A stretch of 64,000 bases of DNA, from the NCBI GenBank assembly GCA_025765595.1, contig JAIVFH010000019.1:1-64000 (forward strand), read 5' to 3'. The position numbers and the translations under genes are program-made. Positions 54,943-64,000 of this stretch are shown here, piece by piece (position 1 is the first letter of the stretch; every line of letters starts with the position of its first letter). This DNA is from Obelidium mucronatum. Lineage: Eukaryota; Chytridiomycota; Chytridiomycetes; Chytridiales; Chytriomycetaceae. Below the pieces are notes generated by a model. It searched no databases and was not told where the DNA came from. It saw nothing but the letters and a program-made list of their open reading frames with translations.

Positions 54943-57900
54943 ACGACGACGCCGCCGCCGCCGGCAAAAACCCCGCGCGCAAAACGACGCTGCGCGGCGC
55001 ACAAGCCGCAGCCAATCAGAATCCAGGCGGCCCCCACGCCGCAAACGGCGGCGGCGGCAACTCCGGCAACGGCAACGCTAGCGGCAGCCAGGTCGTGCTC
55101 GATGCGAACGGCGTGCCGCTGCCCCAGCAAAGTGGTGCCGCGTCTGCGACTCCGGGTGCCGCTGCGGCCGCTGCGGCCCAGTCAGCCATTGCGGCTGAAG
55201 ATGCCTTCTTGCAAAAGATTCAAGTTGCCCGTAAGTATTAACGTGTCTTTGTGTGACACCATGTTAGTAACACACTTTTTTATTACATTATTACATAGAA
55301 AACACCATCTTCATTGGACGAGACAACACGGGTAAAAATACTCTGATCCACAACATTCTGGGTCCTACGGTTCGCAAAACTGCTGAACTCGAAGAAAATC
55401 TTTCTCAATACTCTAATTCCGATGGTTCTTCCATTTGGAAATATGAATTGAGTTCTAGTGAAAATGGTGGTTGGAGTATGAATGCTTTGAAACCCATTTT
55501 GGATAAGGGTGGTGTCTTTCAAATTGTTGTCGTTGTTCAAGCAAATTCTACCGGTGTTGTTGATGTCGCTCCTATTTCTGCTGTTTTGTATGGGTATGTG
55601 TTTTTTTTTGTATATACCGCCGTAGGCGGTTTCTGTCTTTTTTTTTTTGCTTTCATTGCCGTAGGCAAGATCTTACCGCCGTAGGCGGGTCCTACCGCCG
55701 AAGGCGGGTCCTACCGCCGAAGGCGGTGTGATTCTTTCTTTTTTATCAACCGCCGAAGGTGGATATTCACCGCCGAAGGCGGTGTCTGTCTTTTTTTTTT
55801 TGCTTTCATTGCCGTAGGCAAGATCTTACCGCCGTAGGCGGGTCCTACCGCCAAAGGCGGTGTGATTCTTTCTTTTTTATCAACCGCCGAAGGTGGATAT
55901 TCACCGCCGAAGGCGGTGTCTGTCTTTTTTTTTTTGCTTTAATTGCCGTAGGCAAGATCTTACCGCCGTAGGCGGGTCCTACCGCCGAAGGCGGTGTGAT
56001 TCTTTCTTTTTGAAAATCCCACCGCCGTAGGCGGTGTCTGTCCTTTTTATTTTTTGCTTTAATTGCCAAAGGCAAGATCTTACCGCCGTAGGCGGGTCCT
56101 ACCGCCGAAGGCGGTGTGATTCTTTCTTTTTGAATATCCCACCGCCGTAGGCGGTGTCTGTCCTTTTTATTTTTTGCTTTAATTGCCAAAGGCAAGATCT
56201 TACCGCCGTAGGCGGGTCCTACCGCCAAAGGCGGTGTGGTTCTTCTCAACCGCCGAAGGCGGATATTCACCGCCGAAGGCGGTGTCTGTCTTTTTTTTTT
56301 GCTTTCATTGCCGTAGGCAAGATCTTACCGCCGTAGGCGGGTCCTACCGCCAAAGGCGGTGTGGTTCTTTCTTTTTGAAAATCCCACCGCCGTAGGCCTT
56401 TTTAATTTTTGCTTTAATTGCCAAAGGCAAGATCTTACCACCTACGGCGGTGGTCTTAATCATACTTCATCACTTCTTGTTACATCTTCTAAACATCCTT
56501 GCTTTCCATCGATACAAAACAAAACAGCATGAAAGTCATGGGACACAAACTGAGTTACGGTATCATTGTCAATGGCTACGCCTGCTCAAACTTCCGATCC
56601 GAGTTCCCGGAATTAAACACTGCGGGTATTAACTCCACCTTTTCAATCTAATCATCAAAACGCACACACACTCATTACCACACAAAAAAAAAAAAAGCTG
56701 CCCGCGAATGGCACTACGTTCCTTCCGTATTCGCCCTTCCCGTGACAGAAGGCCTCAAAACGCTCTCCTTGGCGAAAGCCGCCAAGGTCCCAGGCCTCTG
56801 GAACTTTTTCGAATCCTTCCGCATCACAATTGCACCCCAACAAGTGATTGATGGTTCCTCGGAGCACGATGGTCAAATCATTCCACAACAAAATCTCACA
56901 AATCAAGTTCACGATCCAAATGACCCGAACGCCGGTCTTCGACCTGTTGCCAGACCCAAAGACATGTTTGCTCGATTCTTTACTTGGCAGCTCCACAAGG
57001 GTCACATTGCCGAGCCGCCAAAGTACGACAAACCGGAAGACATTGACGATGACATTGAGTTGAGAGAAATGGGTGCTGCCAAGGAGCCGCTCTTGAATGG
57101 AGAGAAATTGAAGGAATACGTTTCCGTGGTCATGAACAATGAAATCAAGACTGATATCATGCAGGACGAGGAAGGATACGGACAGAATGTGTTGAAGAAC
57201 AAGCACCGTGGACAAGGTTTCGATATCAAGTTGAGTTGACTTTTTTTTTTTAATTTCTTTTCTATGTCGTGTTTTTCGTTTCATCAAGCACATACTAATC
57301 AAGCCCTGAAACCAACCAAAAAAAAAATAATAATAACAATAAAGGGGTCAGAACGGTAAAAAGAAAATCACAATCTGGCAAGCCAAACGCGAAACACGTA
57401 ACGTTGAATCCAAGAGAATCCAAAACAAGGACGCAACTACAATCACACAATCAAAAGTATACCGTGCAACAATCACAATTGACGTGTTGCGCCGCCCAGA
57501 AGAAGCCGTCACAAAGGAATTCCGCGCCAGAGTCAAGAAGATGATCAATGCCAGTGGAAATGACTATTCGAACCAAATTTCCAAAATCAAGGAAGATTAT
57601 GGTGAGTATGTGTTTACGCGAATTGTTGTGGGTGGGTTGTTTTCAGATGAACGCAAGATGGTTACTCAAGAAGAGGTGTGAAATACTATGTCTTTTTTTT
57701 AGCAGTAGATCGCTCGTTTACTAAACACAACCAAAAAAAAAAAAAGAAAACGAGTGAACTCGATAGAAAAGACATGTCCGCATCCGCAATGACACAAGCT
57801 CAAGGAGCCGGAGAAAAGGACGTCAACACCAACACTGAAAACAACCTCCGTCTCATTGAGCAAAGCAATGTCGTTGTTGGTGGAATCCCATCCCACTCAC

Positions 57901-58738
57901 AAGGTAGATACTTGTGGTCTCGCAGTGTCTACCGTGAAGACGTTGATTCCTGGGAAGTCATTGACATTTTGGAGTCCATCCCCATCGAGAAAGTGATTGA
58001 TAGAATCAAGGAAATTGAGGAGGAAGCTCAGAGACTTGAAATGGCTAAGCCAAAGTGGTATGTCTTTTTTTTTTTTTCTTGTAAAATATCTTGAAAACTG
58101 ACTCTTGGAAAAAAAACAACAGGTGTCGTCAATGTAACGCTGAGATTTACGGAGGCATGGACCTCTGTGGCGACTGTATCTGCAGTCTCTGTGGCGAACA
58201 CTCGATCGCCATCTGTTGCTGTGGAAACGAAATGCCACCCAACGCAGCTTCCCTAATGTGTCCCGCATGCACTTGGAACGCAGCGCCTACCTGCTTAAGC
58301 TGTGGCGCAGAATTGGAATCCACGGAATACAGTACTTGCCACAACTGCGCATGTCCTCTTTGTCGTAAAGGACATACTGCCGAAGAATGCTGTTGTGGGC
58401 GTTCCTTGGAGTTCAACAGTGCTTCGTTTTACTGTGAGATATGTACCTGGGAAATGGCTCCATACTGTAAAGGAATTGGATGTACTGTCCAGTTTGATGA
58501 CGCCTCGCGCGAACTCTGCAATAATTGCTTGTGCTTGCTTTGCGGTAAAGACTGCAACATGTGTGGATGTGGACCACGTATTTGTGGCAGTTGTGACGCT
58601 TCTTTGGGGAAAGCGCCTTTGGATGTTTTGTTTTGTGAGGACTGTTTGTGTCCATTGTGTGAAGGGCATGGATTGGGTAAGTGTTGCTGTGGGGCTGCTA
58701 TTCCTCGTTCCCAGTTGACTTGTGAGAATTGTGCGTAA
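54943..58738 (+). CDS. GTPase-like / MACPF-like fusion with Cys-rich tail
   Basis: A GC-rich, Ala/Gly/Asn-rich first exon (about 54943-55230) has no in-frame ATG, so its start is missing or shifted. The next exon has NTIFIGRDNTGKNTLIHNIL, a P-loop-like motif with GKN. An intron of about 900 nt holds the hairpin array. Downstream exons encode YGIIVNGYACSNF, a central region (56697-57229), and DYGEYVFTRIVVGGLF, which matches the MACPF signature, then GRYLWSRSVYREDVDSWEVI. The last exon (58123-58738) encodes about 200 residues with some 40 Cys in repeated C-x-x-C blocks (CRQCNAEI, CICSLCGE), probably zinc ribbons. It is a paralogue of the gene at 16352, with a homologous GTTGAG intron, but that gene lacks the Cys tail. 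Confidence 0.65.
55594..56503. repeat. Intronic array of GNA-loop hairpins in 117-134-bp units
   Basis: More than 25 hairpins of the form CCGCC-GAA/GTA/AAA-GGCGG, plus shorter TTGCC-GTA-GGCAA types, fill about 840 bp. They are organised into about five longer units containing TGTCTGTC, a T-run, TTGCCGTAGGCAAGATCTTA, GGCGGGTCCTACC and GTGTGATTCTTTC. TGTCTGTC recurs near 55783, 55917, 56034, 56154 and 56283. The array lies wholly inside one intron. Confidence 0.9.
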
Positions 58739-58945
58739 TAAAAGAAAGAGGAAAGAAAAAAGGAATCAAGAGGTTGAAAAAAATAAAAGTTCCAAAGTAC
58801 TGTTTCATGTTTCAAAATTCGCATGTTTACATAGAACAAAAGAAGGAGTTTCTATCAAACTGGGTCATGTTGGCGAAACACATTTTTCCAACATCATATA
58901 TAGCCATAATATAATATTCCAACAAACGAAAAAAAATTACTGTTC

Positions 58946-61591
58946 TCACGCTTTACGTGTCATGATCTGCACCAAAGCCTTCTTCACAGTCTGGTTATCT
59001 CTGTCCTGAACCACACCAAGAACAAGACCTGGGTTTCTAGCATTGTTAAAGAGAGCACGACCATTCACTTGATCTATATCATTGAACAAAGACATTATAA
59101 GTCATCACACACAACAAAAAAAAACAAAATGCAGTTTTACCTTGATCAATTTTTTGCAGAATAGAGTACCCGTCCGACAAGTTCAAGGTCCTTACCCAGT
59201 CCTTCACATCCGCGACTTTCCACCCCGTCAACGGCCCCACTGGAACACCTGCCCCTGGAATGGGTGGCTGCTGTTGACCAGGCAAGGGCTGGATTTGCTG
59301 TGGCCGCGGTTGTTGAGGAACCGGTTGATACTGTGGTTGTGCCACAGCAGGTGACCTTCCTCGTTCCTGCTCAATGAAAGAATCCGAGCTCGGTCGGAGT
59401 GAAGCATCTGAACTCAATCGGAAAGCGTTTGGATCTCGCGATGTTGTACGTGGCCTGTAGCGCATTGGGGGAGCGGGTGCATTCTGCTGCGGGTTCGAAA
59501 CATTTCGTGGAATGACATGTGCAGGTGGCGCATATTGTTGCTGCTGTTGCTGCTGGGGTTGTCCACCCAGTGGACGGTGTGAACGAGATTCAATTTCCAA
59601 AGCCATCATTACGCGAACAATCGATCTTTCTTTGAAGGCGTCGTGACTGGAAATCTTTGGAGTGAAATTGGAAAGCGGGAGTACTTTGGCAAACTTGATT
59701 TTTGCCGCAAGCCTGGCATATTCAACTGTTTCTTCTCTTCCGTCGACCCAAGAAGCCGCCCAAACGACAGTCTTGTCTGAATATGTTTTTAAAAAAAATC
59801 AATAAAAAAGAGGCAATATTGGAAAAAAAAAAACAAGCACTCAACTCATGCTGGCGAACCGCTGACTCAAGTACTCCATCTTACTAACAATCGCGTCAGA
59901 GTTTAACGAATCCCACTTGACGATTCCCAAAACACAGTTTATCTCTTTTGGAGAAAAGATTGCATTCTGTGGATGGTTCTCTGTATATTTCTTGACAACT
60001 TCAAATGTCAGTGGTCTGTCACCAAACTGCATCGATGTCTTGTTGTGATAGAATTGCAGCATTTCAACCCATTTGACTCCAATTGGCATTTGCTTTGTCA
60101 AGATCATTTCAACTTCATCTCCAGTGTATGATGCTTCACTGTAACCAGTCACCATACCCATGGTATCAAAGAGAGTGTGTCGACCGATATCAAGTTGATC
60201 CAAAGAGCTCGTCATTTGGGCGTTGTATCCTCCGACTTGTGCGGCTGGAATTGGGTCGTTCAAGGTGACAAACTTGACAGAGTTGATAAACGACGATTTT
60301 CCGCTTCCAGAGAACCCAATAACGAGAGGAGTTATAGGCTTGAATGTAAGCAGAATGTGACCTTGTGTTTACATGTCTGTCAAGCCATGACAGAAGAGAT
60401 AAAGGAAAACAAACTTACGAAAACTAAATAAATATCCAACAGTTCGGCAATCCAACAGAATTCGAGACGCAGGATCAGCACCTTTGAATATATGAATTGT
60501 AAAGCGCTCTGGGATGTTTTCCAGCAAATCAACATCATTGATAATTTGGGATAGGTGATCATTGAACTGAAGAGTCTGAGTATCCGTGTAGCTGCTTGAA
60601 TTTCCAGGAGCCAAGACTGGGACAGTAAACTCAGCTGGCTCGAAATACTTTCCACCACCGATTTTAACAGTATATGTGACTGTTTTTATGGAAGGTCGAC
60701 GATGAGGCTTGAAAAAATAAATCTCAAGCAGAACTTCAGCAACTTACATCGCGGATCGTACATGGTCACGTCCTGCAAAACAAACCCAAGCTTCATTCGA
60801 ACATCCTGCCTGAGGCCGAAGGGACGTGGGATCTCACAAGAAACCGAAAATGGATTCTGAAGAACACGGCTCTCATTGGCGAGCGGCAACAACTGGGCCC
60901 CATGTTTCTGCAAGAGATCCAAGGTCGGAGACACAGACCCAGTGTGATAAATTACGACGGGGATCTAGGAATCGATGGATAGGTTTCTTTCTGTTAGCCT
61001 TCCGCCTCCCATACACAGAAATGGAACTCACGTCTTTGGAGTGCAGCGTCCGCATGACCACCTGCAGGTCGTTGTGCTTGTCCCGGGCGTTTGCGACATC
61101 GCCGCTCGTAAAGACGACGAGCTTGTGCAGCAGGTCCTGCGAGGCCAGCTTGACCGCATTGTCGAGCACGGGCAGCACCTGGGCTTGCTTTGCCGCAGCC
61201 AGAAAGCCCTTGCGGCGCGCCTGGTCCTTGTCCTTCAGCAGGAAGCCGCGCAGCGGCACAATTCCTTTGGCGTCTTCCGCCGTTGAGAACACGCCGGACT
61301 GCTCGAAGTCCGCCGTGGTTGGCGTCCGCTCGGCCGGGTTGTTCTGGTACAGCTCGGCCTGCACGCGGAACGAGCCGCTGGCGGGCAGCGAGTCGAGGTA
61401 CTGCATCGCGCGGAGGCACAGGTTCGTGCTGTTGGCGTCCGGCATCACCAGCGCCTGTGCTCAACATGTTAAATTGGTCGGTCTTCTCGGAACAACGAGC
61501 GGCAGCAACAACAGCTCCTTACCAGTGTCGTGATCTTGTCGTGCGGCGATACCTGCAGCTCGGATAACAACGGCAGTGATTGGGCCATCAT
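58946..61591 (-). CDS. vWA-like / IFI44-like GTPase / SAM protein
   Basis: Eight exons, all GT-AG: 61523-61591, 61032-61454, 60748-60964, 60419-60679, 59846-60361, 59141-59776 and 58946-59073, with ATG 61589-61591 and TGA 58946-58948. The N-terminus has a vWA-like fold with a degenerate metal site (LVMPDANSTN, LVVFTSGD, VIPVVIYH). A beta sandwich follows, then a P-loop GTPase with G1 GFSGSGKSSFINSV, G3 DTMGM and a G4-like SWVD. These match the IFI44 pattern GKSSF..SV, DSLGL and THVD. A Gln/Pro-rich linker precedes a C-terminal SAM domain (WKVADVKDWVRTLNLSDGY). IFI44 proteins are interferon-induced in animals; here a cytosolic self-assembling GTPase is inferred. Exon 61032-61454 is very GC-rich. 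Confidence 0.75.
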
Positions 61592-62137
61592 CGTTGATTG
61601 GATGAAAGTCGAAGTCACACTGTTTTGGAGATTTTTCTGGATACTCGTCGCCTTGCTTGAAATCCTCAGACATACCAGCCCACTGCCTAGATCTACGCTG
61701 GAGAGTAGTACCAGAGACCTCCCAAATCCGCCAAATCCGTTAAGTCGGAAGCTGTGATATGCGTAGAATTTCGTTCAGAGTTTCGAGTGCTCACCAGGTT
61801 GTCAGCAGCCGCTTCAGGAGGAGGACTGTGAAAGGTTCGTCTGCTACTGCTAGTCAAATGACTCTGGTGACTCCCACCTGGAATGGGTCTATCTTTGACA
61901 AAGGGAGGATTCTGAATTTCTGAATGTTAGAGAAAAACATGACGGAGTCGCAGGTGAGTTGGACCTGGGGGTCAAAGGAGGAGCTCAGAAATATCCTTTC
62001 ATGAAACCTTGCTTTCCTTGGCAATGTCCATGATTTTTGATTCTCTGGTTCAACAGTTCCCTAAACTTTAAAGAGACTGGCTTTCAAAGCACGTGCAAAC
62101 CATGTTATTTATTGTTGATGGTTTGACCGCTTGACAG
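61592..62137. other. Intergenic upstream of the IFI44-like gene
   Basis: It holds the promoter of the gene starting at 61591 and sequence without coding signal. No recognised element. Confidence 0.4.
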
Positions 62138-62367
62138 GGTTGTTCTGGTACAGCTCGGCTTGAACGCGGAACGAGCGGCTTTTGGTCAGCGCGTCGAGAT
62201 AATTCAAGGCGCCGTTCATCCGGCATGACCAGCGCCTGTGGTCAATATGTTAAATTGGTGTCTTTCTTCGAACATGCGCAACAGCAACTCCAGCTTACCA
62301 GCGTAGTGATCTTTCCGTGCGGCGGTACTTGCAACTCGGATAACTTGGGCATTGATTGGGCCATCAT
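62138..62367 (-). pseudogene. 5' remnant of a third IFI44-like gene copy
   Basis: Reading leftward from ATG 62365-62367, this matches the first exon, first intron and start of the second exon of the gene at 58946-61591 (for example GGTTGTTCTGGTACAGCTCG on the plus strand appears in both). It has small deletions and shifts and then loses similarity. No further exons are present before the next gene. Confidence 0.75.
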
Positions 62368-62466
62368 CTTAGACTACAGGCTACTGTAGATTTTTCTTCT
62401 TGAACTATTTTTTTTTCATATCACTGCAACAAATAAAACCTTCCCTTTCTTCCTTCTGGATCCTCT

Positions 62467-64000
62467 TTATCTTCTTTTCATAACCTGAACAAGCGCCTTC
62501 TTCACAGTCTGAATGTCTTCTTCCTCAACAACACCCAACACAGCAGCGGGATTTCTAGCATTTGCAAAAATAGCACGTCCATTCACTTGATCTGTATCGA
62601 CAATGCAAACTGGTCAAAACCACCAACAGAAAAAAACATTAAAACTCACCCTGTTCAATCTTTTGTAGGACAGTGTATCCATCCATCAAGTCCAAACTAC
62701 GGATCCAGTTCTTGACATCCGATACCCTCCACGCAGTCAGAGGAGTCAATGGGGCGATTCCACCGTCTTGAGAAGGTGGTGGCGGTGGTTGTGACGGCTG
62801 TTGGTAGTGAACTTCCTGAGGAGTAGGCGGGAGGTCTCGGAACAAGTTCTGAGAGTCTTTTCGTGGATTGGGAATCACAGGAGCGTATTGAGACTGGGTG
62901 TATGGGGAAGCATCGACGTGAGCGTATTGAGAAGGAACTGGTGCGTATGGGGACGTAACAGGTGGTGTATTGAAAGCAACTGGTGCGTATGGGGACGTAA
63001 CAGGTGGCGTATTGAAAGAAACTGGAGGGGCTGAGTAAGCATCGTATGGCAGCTGGTTTTGAGAGGTTGCATCAGAAAAGAAGCTGTCCTTTGAGATGCG
63101 GCGAGCCAGACCACCTTGCTTACTTCCAAATCGGGAGCGGTGGGAACGAGATTCAACATCTAGAGCCATCATAACTCGAACAATAGACCGCTCCTTGTAC
63201 GCATCGTGGCTTGAAATCTTGGGGGTGAAGTTGGACAGGGGAAGAACCTTGGCAAACTTGATTCTGGAAGCGATTCTGTCAAATTCAGCCATCTCTTCCT
63301 TTCCATCAACCCAAGAAGCGGCCCAAACAACAGTCTTGTCTATTTTTAAAATATCAGCATACGGCCATAACGAAAACACGAAAAAAAAAACTCACTCATG
63401 TTGGCAAACTGCTGACTCAAATACTCCATTTTCAACACAATCTTGTCAGAGTTCAAAGAATCCCACTTGACAATTCCCAGAACACAATCAATTTCTTTTG
63501 GTGAGAAAATAGCGCTGTCTGGGTTCTCGGCCAAATACTTGTTGACGACTTCAAACGTCAATGGCTTCTCACCAAACTCCATCTTCTTGTTAAAGTAGCG
63601 ACCAAGCATATCGGCCCACTTGACACCAACAGGCATCTTGTTCGTCAAAATCAATTCAACTTCGTCTCCGGAGTAGGAGGCTTCTGTGTAACCTGTCACC
63701 ATACCCATAGTGTCAAAGAGTGTGTGCTTTCCAATGTCCAATTGGTCAAGAGAACTGGTCATTTGAGCATTGTATCCTCCGACTTGGGCGGCCGGGATTG
63801 GATCGTTCAAGGCCACGAACTTTACAGAGTTAATGAAGGACGACTTTCCACTTCCAGCAAAACCAATAACCAATGGAGTGAGTGGCTTCAGGGTCAAAAG
63901 AATGTGACCTGAAAAAAAGGACGGGAAAATCAGGATTGAAAAAATAGAACCCTAACCCGCAAAAAAAGGCACTTACGGAAACTAAACAAGTATCCAACGG
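62467..64000 (-). CDS. vWA-like / IFI44-like GTPase / SAM protein, second copy, partial
   Basis: Exons are 62467-62591, 62650-63339, 63396-63908 and one starting at 63977 that runs off the window. All intron positions match the neighbouring copy. G1 is GFAGSGKSSFINSV, G3 DTMGM and the G4-like motif SWVDG; the C-terminal SAM domain is WRVSDVKNWIRSLDLMDGY. The GTPase core is close to the neighbour. The linker has diverged into Tyr/Pro/Ala repeats (NTPPVTSPYAPVAF repeated). The stop is TAA at 62467-62469. The vWA-like N-terminus lies outside the window. Confidence 0.75.

Noticed and set aside
54900..55130. Minus-strand Ala/Val-rich frame as first exon of the PIP-box gene
   Set aside because: The plus-strand frame splices at 55230 into the conserved P-loop-like exon, so this segment belongs to the plus gene.
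55845..56270. 141-codon minus-strand open frame across the hairpin array
   Set aside because: It is a by-product of the repeat unit being free of stops in one frame; the protein is a simple repeat of the array.
55615..56455. CRISPR-like appearance of the hairpin array
   Set aside because: The repeats are short palindromes with variable loops and spacers that are themselves repeated, and the array lies inside a eukaryotic intron. There are no unique spacers and no cas genes.
1..64000. tRNA or rRNA genes
   Set aside because: I saw no cloverleaf with A and B boxes and no rRNA-like sequence, though by eye a tRNA could be missed.

Overview
The window is nuclear DNA of a eukaryote. The genes carry many short GT-AG introns (mostly 50-90 nt), spacers are small, and the proteins are fungal in type: a membrane-anchored GH5 exoglucanase-like enzyme, a GPI-anchored wall-type protein, a type I polyketide synthase and a DFG10-type polyprenol reductase. 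A zoosporic (chytrid-like) fungus is my best guess, at moderate confidence. It is an inference from gene content and intron style, not from a marker gene.

Layout. 0-8.3 kb: a head-to-head inverted duplication of an NSF/Cdc48-like AAA ATPase gene (left arm intact but cut by the window edge, right arm full of frameshifts), then a long Glu/Lys/Ser/Thr-rich gene. 8.4-15 kb: a GC-rich gene, an unknown gene with a paralogue at 37-38 kb, a GH5 enzyme, a lectin-like/TM/SH3 membrane protein and a GPI protein. 15-19.3 kb: a small helical protein and, divergently across 53 bp, a degenerate GTPase-MACPF-like fusion. 19.7-31.6 kb: one giant gene that appears to encode an aromatic ammonia lyase, KS, AT, a second degenerate KS, DH, KR, ACP and a C-terminal AMP-forming ligase in one polypeptide. 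31.7-37.2 kb: polyprenol reductase, a TIR-domain protein and a CAD-type alcohol dehydrogenase. 37.3-41.4 kb: three poorly known genes. 41.5-48.6 kb: a tandem family of five bulb-lectin/TM/SH3 proteins. 49-54.9 kb: a serine-recombinase-like gene and a gene with a PCNA-binding-like motif. 54.9-64 kb: a second GTPase/MACPF-like fusion with a Cys-rich tail, then a tandem pair (plus a remnant) of vWA-like/IFI44-like GTPase/SAM genes that runs off the right edge.

How the parts could work together. The ammonia-lyase/PKS/ligase gene is the most striking item. It looks self-sufficient for making, activating and extending a cinnamate-type starter; a His at the selectivity position suggests tyrosine and hence p-coumarate. 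Separately, TIR, MACPF-like, IFI44-like GTPase and lectin-SH3 genes make the window rich in domain types used for recognition and defence elsewhere; that link is inference. Short hairpins of the form CCGCC-GNA-GGCGG occur in this window only inside introns.

Many conserved genes show single-base frameshifts, several in homopolymers, so some 'pseudogene' signals are probably consensus errors. I flag them individually.
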